Shown here: one piece after another, positions 1 to 8,202 of the stretch
Position numbering within the stretch: the first letter of the stretch is position 1
Layout of the letters: each line of letters begins with the position of its first letter
Assembly (NCBI RefSeq): GCF_003097515.1
Contig: NZ_CP029188.1
Span: 6,120,531 to 6,184,530 of the forward strand
From: Streptomyces tirandamycinicus
GTDB taxonomy: Bacteria > Actinomycetota > Actinomycetes > Streptomycetales > Streptomycetaceae
DNA: 64,000 nt
Direction of reading: 5' to 3'
Translations under genes and position numbers: made by a program
The notes under the pieces: generated by a model
Databases searched by the model: none
Told to the model about the DNA's origin: nothing
Seen by the model: the letters and a program-made list of their open reading frames with translations, nothing else

Positions 1-13
1 CGGAGCGGAATCC

Positions 14-196
14 ATGGTGACGGCGGCGGTCCGGCTCTCTACGCTCCCTGTCCCGAGCAACCGGAGAGGCGCCGCCCTGAGCCAGAACTTCGACATGGGT
101 GACGAGACCCTGTGGAACCCGTCCAACGGGGCTTCCCGCATGTTCCGGCGCCAGGTGGCGGTCTTCGAGGCGGAGCCGGGACTCCCGTCGGCGTGA
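14..196 (+). pseudogene. Truncated small protein, DUF6086-like N-terminus
   Basis: The frame reads through a segment resembling the beginning of a Streptomyces family I recall as DUF6086: an aspartate/glycine stretch, then LWNPSNGASRMFRRQVAVFE and a GLPS motif. Family members, as I remember them, are over 100 residues and continue beyond GLPS; here a stop codon falls directly after it. The likely native start is an internal CTG/TTG-type codon near 77 or the ATG at 14. It looks like a decayed fragment rather than a working gene. The family assignment is from memory and weak; a genuine short protein is possible. Confidence 0.35.
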
Positions 197-257
197 CGCT
201 CGCCGACGGGCGGCACGGAGCCCGACTCACCGTGCCCGGCCGGGGTAGACGAAAGCC

Positions 258-542
258 GTGGATGACAAGGTTCTCTGGTGGGGCCTCGGCGTGACCGCCC
301 TGGCTACGGCAGTCGGCGCCGGATGGATGCTCCTCCGTGTGGTCAGGGCGCGCCGGGCGCTCCGCGAGGCCGGGGTGCCCCTGCGGGACAAGGCCCTGTT
401 CTGGGGCGCCGTGCTCTACACCGTGTCGCCCGTCGACCTGCTGCCGGACCCGGTGTACCTCGACGACATCGGCGTCCTGGTACTGGCGCTCCGCGCGCTG
501 CAGACGGCTGCCCAGGGGGCGGCACGGCAGCGGCCCGGATGA
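258..542 (+). CDS. YkvA/DUF1232 family membrane protein
   Basis: A 94-residue protein starting at GTG 258. One membrane segment spans about residues 5-27, followed by a short basic stretch and the DUF1232 signature YTVSPVDLLPDPVYLDDIG around residues 54-72. DUF1232 proteins are small membrane proteins of unknown function found in bacteria and plants. No clear Shine-Dalgarno sequence precedes the GTG, and a TAGAC-like element lies about 10 bases upstream, so the transcript may be leaderless. It is convergent with the oxidoreductase operon that ends at 603. Function is not inferred beyond the family. Confidence 0.75.
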   Translation: MDDKVLWWGLGVTALATAVGAGWMLLRVVRARRALREAGVPLRDKALFWGAVLYTVSPVDLLPDPVYLDDIGVLVLALRALQTAAQGAARQRPG

Positions 543-602
543 CCGTGCCGGGGTGGTTCGGCGGGCTCCGGAGGGCCGGGCCCCACGGAGTACGGCGCCG
601 GA

Positions 603-2828
603 TCAGGCGGCCATCGGCGGCAGGCCGGGCAGCACCTTCTCGATGGTGACGGGGAAGTCGCGCACACGCACACCGGTGGCGTTGAACACCGCGTTCACGA
701 CGGCGGCACCGGACCCGCAGACGCCCAGCTCACCGACCCCCTTCGCGCCGAGGACGTTGGCCTTGCCGTCGAACGAGTCGAGCACGACGGCATCGACGTC
801 GGTGATGTCGGCGTGGACCGGCACCAGGTACCCCGCGAGGTCCCGGTTGACGAAGGCGCCGGACCGCGGGTCCACGACGGCCTCCTCCTCGAGGGCCGCG
901 CCCACTCCCCAGACCATGCCGCCGATCAGCTGCGAGCGGGTCGTCTTCGGGTTGAACACACGGCCCACCGAGAACACGCCGAGCATCCGCCGCAGACGGA
1001 TCTCGGCGGTGTCCGCGTCCACCCCCACCTCGGCGAAGTGGGCCCCGTAGGAGTTGATCGAGTAGTCGGAGTAGTGCGGATCGTCGGCCATGTACCGGAC
1101 CCGGCCTTCCGCCTCCATCTCCTCCGAACAGCGCGCGACGATCGCTCCCACGTCCTCGGACACCTCGCCGATGCGCACACCGCCGTCGGCGAGCACGGCG
1201 CCGGCCGGGTCCAGGCCGTGCAGCGGGGAGCGGGTGTCGCCACAGGCCGCTTCCAGCAGCTTCGCGCGGAGGGCGATGCACGCCCGGTGCGCCGCGGTGC
1301 ACGAGTTGGTGGCGCCCCACGAGCCTCCGGACCCCCAGCTGGTGGGGAGTTCGGAGCGCCCCAGCTCGATCCGCACCCGTTCGGGCGGGAGCCCGAGTCC
1401 CTCGGCCGCGACCTGGGTCAGGATGGTGTACGTGCCCGTGCCGATGTCGGTCATGTCGGACCGGACGACGGCGGTGCCGTCCGGCTCCAGCCGCACCCGT
1501 ACCGCCGTCGGCCCCTGGAAGTGCCCCCGGATGGCGGCCGACATGCCGTAGCCGACCAGCCACCGCCCCTCGCGCACACTCGCGGGGGCGGCGGGGCGGT
1601 CCTCCCACCCGAAGCGGCGCGCACCCTCGCGCAGGCAGTCGACCAGATGCCGGTCGCTGTACGGCACGCCCCGCTCGGGATCGACGCCGGGCTCGTTGCG
1701 TATCCGCAGTTCGACCGGGTCCATCCCGAGCGCGTCGGCCAGCTCGTCCATCGCCGACTCGACCGCCAGCATGCCGGGTGCCTCACCCGGCGCGCGGACG
1801 TCCGTCCCGCGCGGCAGGTCGAGTGCCGTCAGCCGGTGGCTGGTCAACCGGTGGGGCGCGGCGTAGAGGCTGCGGGTCGTGGCGGCGGTCTGCTCGGCGT
1901 ACTCGATGTCGGGATTGGTGTGCATGGTGACGTCGTGGGCGATCGCCGTCAGCCGTCCGTCGCGCGCCGCTCCCAGCCGGACCCGCTGGCTGGACATGGG
2001 GCGCATGCCCACGAGCTGGAAGACCTGCTGCCGGGTCAACGCGACCTTGACCGGCCGGCGGAGGGTGCGGGCGGCCATCGCGGCCAGGATGGTCTCGGAG
2101 TGGATGCCCAGCTTGGAGCCGAACCCACCGCCGACGAAGGGGGCGACGACGTGCACCCGCTCGGGGTCCATCCGCAGCGTGCCGGCGACCGAGGCCTGCG
2201 CCGCGTTGACGATCTGGCAGCTGACGTAGAGGACCAGCTCCTCGCCGCGAGGCTCCGCCAGGCACGCGTTCGGCTCGATCGGCAGCGAGAGCTCGTACGG
2301 GGTCGTGTAGAGCTGGTCGACCCTGACCTCGGCGCTGTCGAACCCGGCGTCGAAGTCGCCGACCTCGGTGTCCGTGGGGAGACCGGCGTTGACCACTTTC
2401 GGGATGTACACCTCGTCCTCGTACTCGGCGAAGTCGAAACGTCCCCGGCCGGCGCTGTACTCGACCTCGACGCGGGCGGCCGCGTCCCGGGCCTGCTCCA
2501 GGGTCTCGGCGACGACCAGTGCCACCGGCTCGCCGAAATGGTGGATGTCGGGGCCCGTCAGGACCGGCTGGGCACACCAGTACTCGAAGATCGCGGACTC
2601 GTCGCGGGGGCCCTGCTCCGGCGCGTTGAGATGGGTGAGCACGAGGTGCACGCCCGGTGTGCTCTCGGCGCTCTCGGTGCCGATCCGGGTGATGCGGCCC
2701 TTGCCGATCGTCGCGCCGACGATGAAGCCGTAGAGCGGTTGGCCCGCTTCCCAGTGCTCGTAGGCGTAGGCGGCCCGGCCGGTGGCCTTCAGAGGGCCGT
2801 CGACACGGTTCACGGGCTCCCCGATCAT
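603..2828 (-). CDS. paoC: Aldehyde oxidoreductase, molybdenum cofactor-binding subunit (PaoC-like)
   Basis: A 741-residue xanthine-oxidase-family large subunit that would bind the molybdopterin cofactor and oxidise aldehydes or N-heterocycles by hydroxylation. The ATG at 2828 overlaps the stop of the FAD subunit by four bases (ATGA), so the start is firm. The cofactor loop GGGFGSKLG is at about residues 233-241, and the C-terminal GVGELGVCGSG carries the expected catalytic glutamate at residue 700. Length and order match the E. coli PaoABC (YagTSR) type rather than the large single-chain xanthine dehydrogenases. The true substrate cannot be read from sequence. No XdhC/PaoD-type cofactor-insertion chaperone is adjacent, so maturation would need a gene elsewhere. 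Confidence 0.9.
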   Translation of the reverse strand: MIGEPVNRVDGPLKATGRAAYAYEHWEAGQPLYGFIVGATIGKGRITRIGTESAESTPGVHLVLTHLNAPEQGPRDESAIFEYWCAQPVLTGPDIHHFGEPVALVVAETLEQARDAAARVEVEYSAGRGRFDFAEYEDEVYIPKVVNAGLPTDTEVGDFDAGFDSAEVRVDQLYTTPYELSLPIEPNACLAEPRGEELVLYVSCQIVNAAQASVAGTLRMDPERVHVVAPFVGGGFGSKLGIHSETILAAMAARTLRRPVKVALTRQQVFQLVGMRPMSSQRVRLGAARDGRLTAIAHDVTMHTNPDIEYAEQTAATTRSLYAAPHRLTSHRLTALDLPRGTDVRAPGEAPGMLAVESAMDELADALGMDPVELRIRNEPGVDPERGVPYSDRHLVDCLREGARRFGWEDRPAAPASVREGRWLVGYGMSAAIRGHFQGPTAVRVRLEPDGTAVVRSDMTDIGTGTYTILTQVAAEGLGLPPERVRIELGRSELPTSWGSGGSWGATNSCTAAHRACIALRAKLLEAACGDTRSPLHGLDPAGAVLADGGVRIGEVSEDVGAIVARCSEEMEAEGRVRYMADDPHYSDYSINSYGAHFAEVGVDADTAEIRLRRMLGVFSVGRVFNPKTTRSQLIGGMVWGVGAALEEEAVVDPRSGAFVNRDLAGYLVPVHADITDVDAVVLDSFDGKANVLGAKGVGELGVCGSGAAVVNAVFNATGVRVRDFPVTIEKVLPGLPPMAA

Positions 2829-3820
2829 CGTGCCTCCTCGGCCGGTCCGGCCACCTGCGCCAGGGTGCGGCACAGCGTGCGCCGGGCCAGCTCGATCTTG
2901 AAGTCGTTGTGTCCCCGTCCGACCGCGTCCCGCATCGCCGCCTCGGCGGCGGCGCGATACGTGTCCATCGTGGCCGGGCGGCCGGCCAGCGCGGCCTCCG
3001 CCTCGGCGGACCGCCAGGGCTTGTGCGCCACGCCGCCGAGCGCCACCCGCGCCCCGCCGATCGTCCCCCGGTCGGCCGAGACGACGGCCGCCACGGAGAC
3101 CAGCGCGAACTCGTAGGACGCCCGGTCGCGCACCTTGCGGTACCGCTGCCGCCCAGGCGGGGGCGGTGGCAGCACCACGGCCGTGATCATCTCGCCGGGG
3201 CCCAGCACGGTGTCGATGTGCGGTGTGTCGCCCGGCAGCCGGTAGAAGTCGGTGACGGCGACGCGGCGTACCGCCTGATCGGCGGCGAGCAGCTCGATCT
3301 CCGCGTCCAGGGCGGCCAGGGCGACGGCCATGTCCGAGGGGTGGGTGGCGATGCAGGAGTCCCCGGCTCCCAGGATCGCGTGTATCCGGTTGAACCCGCC
3401 GACGGCCGAGCAACCCGAGCCGGGATCACGCTTGTTGCAGCCCGCGGCGGTGTCGTAGAAGTACGGGCACCGTGTGCGCTGCAGCAGGTTTCCACCGGTG
3501 GACGCCTTGTTGCGCAACTGGCCCGAGGCACCGGACACCAGCGCCTGGGACAGCACCGGATAGCGGGTGCGCACCGCGGCGTCCGCGGCGACCTCGGAGT
3601 TCGCCGCCTGGGCCCCGATGCGCAGTCCGCCGTCCGGGAGTTCCTCGATGTCCCGCAGGGGGAGCCTGCTGATGTCGACCAGATGGCTCGGCTTCTCGAT
3701 GTCCAGCTTCATCAGGTCGAGCAGATTGGTGCCGCCGCTGATGAACTTGGCTCCGTCCCTGGACGCCGCGGCGACCGCGGACCGTACGTCCGTCGCCCGC
3801 TCGTAGGTGAAGGACCTCAT
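2825..3820 (-). CDS. paoB: Aldehyde oxidoreductase, FAD-binding subunit (PaoB-like)
   Basis: A 331-residue CO-dehydrogenase-medium-subunit family protein that passes electrons from the Fe-S subunit to FAD. The N-terminal flavin segment contains GAKFISGGTNLLDLMK. A cysteine-rich insertion (RCPYFYD, then AGCNKRDPGSGC at about residues 110-140) matches the loop that holds the extra [4Fe-4S] cluster in E. coli PaoB, so this subunit probably carries the same extra cluster. The start ATG at 3820 overlaps the upstream subunit stop (ATGA), and the stop overlaps the downstream start, so the three genes form one translationally coupled operon. Confidence 0.9.
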   Translation of the reverse strand: MRSFTYERATDVRSAVAAASRDGAKFISGGTNLLDLMKLDIEKPSHLVDISRLPLRDIEELPDGGLRIGAQAANSEVAADAAVRTRYPVLSQALVSGASGQLRNKASTGGNLLQRTRCPYFYDTAAGCNKRDPGSGCSAVGGFNRIHAILGAGDSCIATHPSDMAVALAALDAEIELLAADQAVRRVAVTDFYRLPGDTPHIDTVLGPGEMITAVVLPPPPPGRQRYRKVRDRASYEFALVSVAAVVSADRGTIGGARVALGGVAHKPWRSAEAEAALAGRPATMDTYRAAAEAAMRDAVGRGHNDFKIELARRTLCRTLAQVAGPAEEAR

Positions 3821-4386
3821 CCCGTGCCGCCTTCCGCCGTGTCGCGGATGGCCGCGACGATGTTCGGATAGGCGGCGCACCGGCAGATGTTGCCGCTCAT
3901 CCGCTCGCGGATCTCCTCGTCGGTCAGCGCGATGCGCGGCGCGGTCACGTCGGTGGTGGCGTGGCTGGGCCAGCCCGCCGCCACTTCGGCGAGCATGCCG
4001 ACGGCCGAGCAGATCTGGCCCGGTGTGCAGTAGCCGCACTGGAAGCCGTCGTTCTCGACGAAGGCGCGTTGCAGTGGGTGCAGGCCGTCGGGGTCGCCCA
4101 GGCCTTCGATCGTGACGATCTCGTCGTCCTCGTGCATCACGGCGAGCGTCAGGCACGAGTTGACGCGCCGGCCGTTGACCAGGACGGTGCAGGCGCCGCA
4201 CTGACCGTGGTCGCACCCCTTCTTGGTTCCGCTCAGGCGCAGATGCTCGCGCAGCGCGTCGAGCAGCGACGTCCGCGGATCCACCTCGAGCCGCCGCGGC
4301 TGATCGTTGACGTTCAGCCGGATCGACGAGAGCCGGTCCATTCCGCCCGGGCCCGGCCCGTCGGGGCCCGTATCCGGATCGCTCAT
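3817..4386 (-). CDS. paoA: Aldehyde oxidoreductase, 2Fe-2S subunit (PaoA-like)
   Basis: A 189-residue small subunit with two [2Fe-2S] motifs: the ferredoxin-like CDHGQCGACTVLVNG with a later NSC cysteine, and the helical-domain CGYCTPGQIC plus NICRC near the C-terminus. It is the first gene of the three-gene operon and overlaps the FAD subunit by four bases. The ATG at 4386 is chosen because the preceding in-frame codons look non-coding; an internal ATG about 45 bases downstream is possible. E. coli PaoA has a Tat signal, but no twin-arginine signal is visible here, so this enzyme is probably cytoplasmic. Confidence 0.9.
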   Translation of the reverse strand: MSDPDTGPDGPGPGGMDRLSSIRLNVNDQPRRLEVDPRTSLLDALREHLRLSGTKKGCDHGQCGACTVLVNGRRVNSCLTLAVMHEDDEIVTIEGLGDPDGLHPLQRAFVENDGFQCGYCTPGQICSAVGMLAEVAAGWPSHATTDVTAPRIALTDEEIRERMSGNICRCAAYPNIVAAIRDTAEGGTG

Positions 4387-4862
4387 CACAGCCCGCCTTC
4401 CTCCCTGGTCGTGGGTGGTGGTGCGGGTGCCGGGCGGGGCCGTCGTCGCGGACGCGGCGCGCTTCCCGCGCGGCCCCTCGCCACTGCGGGGCGCGCTTCC
4501 CACCCAGCGTCTCGCACAAGCGGTCGCATCGCGATTCATGGCGCCGGCTCGGCCGTGCGGGCAGTCGCGGTGCCGTCCGGCGCCGGCGGTCGGCGGCCCG
4601 CGCCGTGCACCACGCGTCGCGGCCTCGCGTCTGCCGTCGTGCTCGTACGGCCGCGCCGGCCCGGCCGTGCGCGCGGTCGCGGTGCCGGGCGGGGGGGCGA
4701 GTTGCTCCCCGGTCCGCGGGCCCCTCCGGCAGGATGAGGGCGGAAGGTCGTGGCGCGGGGGACGCGGCGGTGGTGCGGAGAGAAGCGTGGCGCGGAGAGA
4801 AGCAGCGGTGTGCCGGGTGCGCCGGTAGAGGCGGTGGGGTGCGGAGAGAGGCGGCGACGGGC
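4387..4862. other. Intergenic region with a 35-bp direct repeat
   Basis: These 476 bases separate the minus-strand oxidoreductase operon from the plus-strand hypothetical gene at 4863 and must hold both promoters. No convincing gene is present. Bases 4541-4575 and 4653-4687 are direct copies differing at three positions. Further on, GCGGAGAGAAG-like segments recur near 4776, 4789 and 4849. I see no recognisable operator. Confidence 0.5.
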
Positions 4863-5474
4863 GTGCGACTTCGATTCGAGGGCTGGATCGCCGGGGTCGG
4901 TACCCGGTCCGGCGTTCGCCTCGTGGTGGGCCACTGGGCGCGGTCGCCGTTCGGGGCGTTCGCTGACGTCATGATCGAGCGCGAGGACGGGGAGCGCCTG
5001 CTGCTGGCCCCCACGCGGGAGGTCGCCGACTTCATCGCCTCCACCTACGCCTTCGAGGAGGTGCGGGTAGGTCCGGTGCGGGTACGGTCGACGGGGACGG
5101 CCTGGGCCGTCACCGCGCCGTCCCTGGAGCTGCGCTTCGTCACCGGTGGGCGGGGGATGCTGGGGTGGCTGCTGCGGGCGGTGCCCGGCTCGCTCGCGAA
5201 ACGGCCCGCCTGGAGCGCTCTGGTCGATCTTCCGGCGCGGGTGATGCCCGGCGTGCGAACCCGCGGCAGGAGCGGGACCGGGCGCCGTGAGTGGTACGGC
5301 GCGCGGGATCTCCTGCCGATCGTGAGTGCCCGTGCCGTCTTCGAGGGGGCGGAACTGGGGCCTCTCGCGCCCGTCGAACCTCCCGTGCGCTTCGGGTTCG
5401 GCTCCGTCCCCCGGAAACCGGCTGCCGTACGGGTCACCACGACGGTGGGACTGAACGGCGTGCGGTCTGCCTGA
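4863..5474 (+). CDS. Conserved hypothetical protein
   Basis: About 203 residues from the GTG at 4863, which follows a GGAGAG-rich stretch acting as ribosome binding site. The protein begins VRLRFEGWIAGVGT and has the feel of a soluble alternating beta-strand protein, with conserved-looking segments such as GHWARSPFGAFADVMIE, FVTGGRGMLGWLLRAVPG and WYGARDLLP. No signal peptide or membrane helix is evident. I do not recognise a named domain. Codon third-position GC bias and the ribosome site support real coding. Its stop codon lies in the first unit of a 7-bp tandem repeat. Confidence 0.6.
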   Translation: MRLRFEGWIAGVGTRSGVRLVVGHWARSPFGAFADVMIEREDGERLLLAPTREVADFIASTYAFEEVRVGPVRVRSTGTAWAVTAPSLELRFVTGGRGMLGWLLRAVPGSLAKRPAWSALVDLPARVMPGVRTRGRSGTGRREWYGARDLLPIVSARAVFEGAELGPLAPVEPPVRFGFGSVPRKPAAVRVTTTVGLNGVRSA

Positions 5475-5520
5475 CGCCTGACGCTTGACGCTTGACGCTT
5501 GACGCTTGACGCTTGACGCC
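5472..5520. repeat. 7-bp tandem repeat, seven units
   Basis: Seven consecutive 7-base units of the form TGACGCY run exactly from 5472 to 5520; the first and last are TGACGCC and the five in between TGACGCT. The first unit supplies the TGA stop of the preceding gene. Degenerate versions (GGATGCC, GGACGCC) continue to about 5560. Probably a slippage product. Confidence 0.95.
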
Positions 5521-5697
5521 TGGCCCCAGGCCCCCGGATGCCGGATGCCGGACGCCTTATGCCTGAGGCCCGGCTCCTCGCTGCCGACCCGGACGTACGG
5601 CGGGCCTCCCGCGCCGGTCCCGGCAGGCCATGGGCGCCGACGCCGGGGCGGCGTCCGTGCCCGGCAGGGTGTCAGCGGCGCTGGCTACGGTGGGCAC

Positions 5698-6063
5698 ATG
5701 ATCGAGGCCGAGGAAATCCGCCGTATCGCGCTGTCCCTTCCCGAGACGGTGGAGAAGGAGGCATGGAGCATGCCGACGTTCCGTGTCGCCGGAAAGATGT
5801 ACATCACGATGCCCGACGACCAGACGTCGTTCGCCGTGCGCTGCCCGAAGCACGAGCGGACCGAACTGATCGCCGCAGAGCCCGAGAAGTTCTGGGTGCC
5901 GCCGCACGAGGCGAGTTCGGCCTGGGTCCGGGTGCGGCTCAAGGCGCTGGAGGATCTGGACGAACTGCGCGACATCCTCGTCGACTCCTGGCGACAGGCG
6001 GCTCCGGACCGGCTGGCGGAGCGGCACCCCGAACTGCGGCCGGGCGAGGGCACCGCCCACTGA
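5698..6063 (+). CDS. MmcQ/YjbR family DNA-binding protein
   Basis: A 121-residue cytoplasmic protein starting at ATG 5698. It opens with IRRIALSLPETVEKEAWSMP, the usual MmcQ/YjbR beginning, followed by FRVAGKMYITMPDDQTS and the FWVPPHEASSAWVRVRL core. The fold is a small alpha/beta domain that resembles transcription factor DNA-binding domains (CyaY-like), but cellular roles are unknown. It stands alone, with no operon partner. Upstream sequence is GC-rich and gives no clear operator. Confidence 0.8.
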   Translation: MIEAEEIRRIALSLPETVEKEAWSMPTFRVAGKMYITMPDDQTSFAVRCPKHERTELIAAEPEKFWVPPHEASSAWVRVRLKALEDLDELRDILVDSWRQAAPDRLAERHPELRPGEGTAH

Positions 6064-6239
6064 ACCGGCCGATGCACCGCCCAATGACTGGCCAGTGAAC
6101 CGACCAGCGAACCGGCCACCGCACCGACCGGTGGACGGAGTACGCCCGCGGCGATCGCGCGAGCGCCGCGGGCGCGCCTCGGTCCGGGGCGGGGAGGCGA
6201 CGGCGCGTCGGGCCGGCGCAAGGGCGCCCGGGGAAGCCG

Positions 6240-6425
6240 TGTTCACGCGGTGAACTCGACAACGACTGTCGATTCTTTCAGGAATCTGCCCTACTGCTTG
6301 TGAAAGCGCAGGTCAGAGGAGTGTTAACGACAGCGATTACCACCATCGTTGCAGCCTTTGCATCAACTCCCTCCGTGCGTTTCACTGCACGGCTGAAAGG
6401 CACTCGATCTCACATCAGAGGGGGA
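6240..6425 (+). promoter_or_regulatory. Lower-GC leader of the metal exporter gene
   Basis: This stretch before the CDF gene is clearly richer in A and T than its surroundings and ends in the purine-rich ribosome site AGAGGGGGAAGCG at about 6417-6429. A short inverted pair AACGA and TCGTT (near 6325 and 6349) is visible. It must hold the promoter and could bind a metal sensor, but no known Zur, CmtR or CsoR box is recognisable. Confidence 0.35.
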
Positions 6426-6429
6426 AGCG

Positions 6430-7497
6430 ATGGGCTCGGGACACGGTCACGGTGGTTCGCACGGCCACGATCACGCTCACGGCGTGACAGGGGACTCCGA
6501 CAAGAAATGGCTCTCGATCGCCCTGGTCCTGATCGTCGGGTTCATGTCGGTCGAGGTCGTCATCGGTGTGGTGGCGGAGTCGCTGGCCCTGATCTCCGAC
6601 GCGGCGCACATGCTGACCGACGCCGTGGCCATCGTCCTCGCCCTCGCGGCGATGCGGATAGCCAAGCGGCCCCCCAGGGGCAGCTACACCTACGGCCTGA
6701 AGCGGGTGGAGATCCTCTCCGCCCAGGTGAACGGCCTGTCCCTGATCCTGCTGGGCGGCTGGCTCACCGTCGAGGCCGTCGAGCGACTCATCGACCCTCC
6801 CGAGGTCAAGGGCGGGCTCATGCTCGCCACCGCCCTCGCGGGGATCGCGGTCAACGTGGCCGCCACCTGGTGCATCTCCCGTGCCAACCGCTCCTCGCTC
6901 AATGTCGAGGGCGCCTACCAGCACATCCTGAACGACCTGTTCGCCTTCATCGGCACGGCGGTCGCGGCCTTGGTCGTCCTCACCACGGGCTTCGCCCGCG
7001 CCGACGGCATCGCGACGCTCGTCGTCGTCGCCCTGATGTTCAAGGCCGGTTACGGCCTGCTCCGCGACTCGGGGAGGATCTTCCTCGAGGCCGCGCCCGC
7101 CCACGTCGAACCCGACCGGCTCGGTGAGCGGCTGGCGGCGGAGCCGGGTATCCGGGAGATCCACGACCTGCACGTCTGGCAGATCGCGTCCGCGGAGATC
7201 GCCCTGTCCGCGCATGTGCTCGTCGAGCCCGGCGGGGACTGCCACGCCGTGCGGCGAGGCCTCGAGGAACTGCTGCGCCGCGACTTCGGCATCACGCACA
7301 CCACCCTCCAGGTGGACCACCGTCCGGAGGCCCTCCTCCAGATCGGCGGACGTGACCGCGTGCCGGGCGCGGTGGCGCACCGGGCGGACCCGCGCGGTCC
7401 GGTCCACCTCGACGGCTCGTGCGATCACGTGGCCGGTCCGCTCGATCACGAGGACGAGCCGCGCGGTCACGGGACGGTACGCGCACTCCGGCCGTGA
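6430..7497 (+). CDS. Cation diffusion facilitator (CDF) family Zn/Co/Cd exporter
   Basis: A 355-residue inner-membrane transporter that would export divalent metal in exchange for protons. A histidine-rich tail (GHGHGGSHGHDHAHG) lies at residues 4-18. Six membrane segments follow, with the transport-site motifs SDAAHMLTDAV in helix 2 and HILNDLF in helix 5, both giving the HxxxD pattern of zinc-type CDF proteins. The cytoplasmic C-terminal domain contains EIHDLHVWQIAS, the usual dimerisation region. The C-terminal 40 residues, rich in His and Asp, are longer than in standard members and may bind metal. It is monocistronic. Confidence 0.92.
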   Translation: MGSGHGHGGSHGHDHAHGVTGDSDKKWLSIALVLIVGFMSVEVVIGVVAESLALISDAAHMLTDAVAIVLALAAMRIAKRPPRGSYTYGLKRVEILSAQVNGLSLILLGGWLTVEAVERLIDPPEVKGGLMLATALAGIAVNVAATWCISRANRSSLNVEGAYQHILNDLFAFIGTAVAALVVLTTGFARADGIATLVVVALMFKAGYGLLRDSGRIFLEAAPAHVEPDRLGERLAAEPGIREIHDLHVWQIASAEIALSAHVLVEPGGDCHAVRRGLEELLRRDFGITHTTLQVDHRPEALLQIGGRDRVPGAVAHRADPRGPVHLDGSCDHVAGPLDHEDEPRGHGTVRALRP

Positions 7498-7770
7498 CGA
7501 CCGGTGCCGAGCGGACCGGACGGACCGGACGGATCAGGCGGACCGGATGGACCGGATTGGACCGGGAGGGACTGAGGGACCCGACGGAATCGCGGAGAAC
7601 ATGGGATTTCTGTGATTTTGGGATGGGTAGATAGGAGACGAAAGGGCTGAATCGGGACCGGGCGGCCAAGGCCCCGGGCAGCCGGGGCTCGGACCTCCCG
7701 GGCCCGAGCGGGAGGGATGACGGGATGTCGCCCTGGATTTCCGTGCACCCGCGTCAGTCAGGAGGGCGCG
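7498..7770. other. Intergenic region with short GGACCGGA repeats
   Basis: No gene is supported here. Around 7515-7565 the sequence repeats GGACCGGA/GGACCGGAT several times. The segment 7595-7645 is lower in GC and probably contains the promoter for the NfeD/SPFH pair; the ribosome site GGAGG is at 7761-7765. Confidence 0.45.
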
Positions 7771-8199
7771 ATGGACCTCTGGGCGATCTGGCTGATCATC
7801 GCTGCGGTGCTGGTGGCCGCGGAGATCGCCACCCTGACCGCCGCACTGGGAATGCTGGGCGGCGCGGCCCTCGTCACGGCGGCAGTCGCCGCGGCGGGAG
7901 TGCCGCTGCCCTTCCAGCTTCTGGTCTTCACCGTCGTCGCCGTCGTCAGTGTGGTCTTCGTGCGACCCCGTGTACGGCGCGCGCTCGAACCGCGGGGTGA
8001 ACGGTTCGGCGTGGACGCGCTGGTCGGCAGCACCGCCCATGTGGTCTCCGAGGTGACGGGCACGGGCGGCAGGGTCCGCATCGGCGGGGAGGAGTGGACG
8101 GCCCGCGCGTACGACGAGACGCTGGTGATCCCCGCGGGAGCGGAAGTGGACGTCATGGAGATCAGCGGCGCCACCGCAGTCGTCTACCCCCGGGAGTGA
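7771..8199 (+). CDS. NfeD-like membrane protein
   Basis: A 142-residue protein with a GGAGG ribosome site six bases before the ATG. Two to three membrane segments occupy residues 4-65 (LWAIWLIIAAVLVAAEIATL onward), followed by a soluble OB-fold NfeD domain with LVGSTAHVVSEVTGTGGRVRI and the end motif VDVMEISGATAVVYP. NfeD proteins pair with SPFH/flotillin-like proteins in membrane microdomains. The next gene, three bases downstream, encodes exactly such a protein, so the two very likely act together. Confidence 0.88.
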   Translation: MDLWAIWLIIAAVLVAAEIATLTAALGMLGGAALVTAAVAAAGVPLPFQLLVFTVVAVVSVVFVRPRVRRALEPRGERFGVDALVGSTAHVVSEVTGTGGRVRIGGEEWTARAYDETLVIPAGAEVDVMEISGATAVVYPRE

Positions 8200-8202
8200 G
8201 TC

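Noticed and set aside
813..3116. Long plus-strand open frame opposite the oxidoreductase operon
   Set aside because: Its protein is Arg/Gly/Pro-rich nonsense and the opposite strand has unmistakable enzyme motifs; it is a GC-bias shadow.
6240..6425. A Zur or CmtR box before the CDF exporter
   Set aside because: I looked for the usual palindromes and found only a 5-base inverted pair; not enough to name a regulator.
6314..6429. Short leader peptide frame starting GTG near 6319 with a hydrophobic start
   Set aside because: It has no stop before the transporter gene region in a sensible place and includes a rare TTA codon; more likely untranslated leader.
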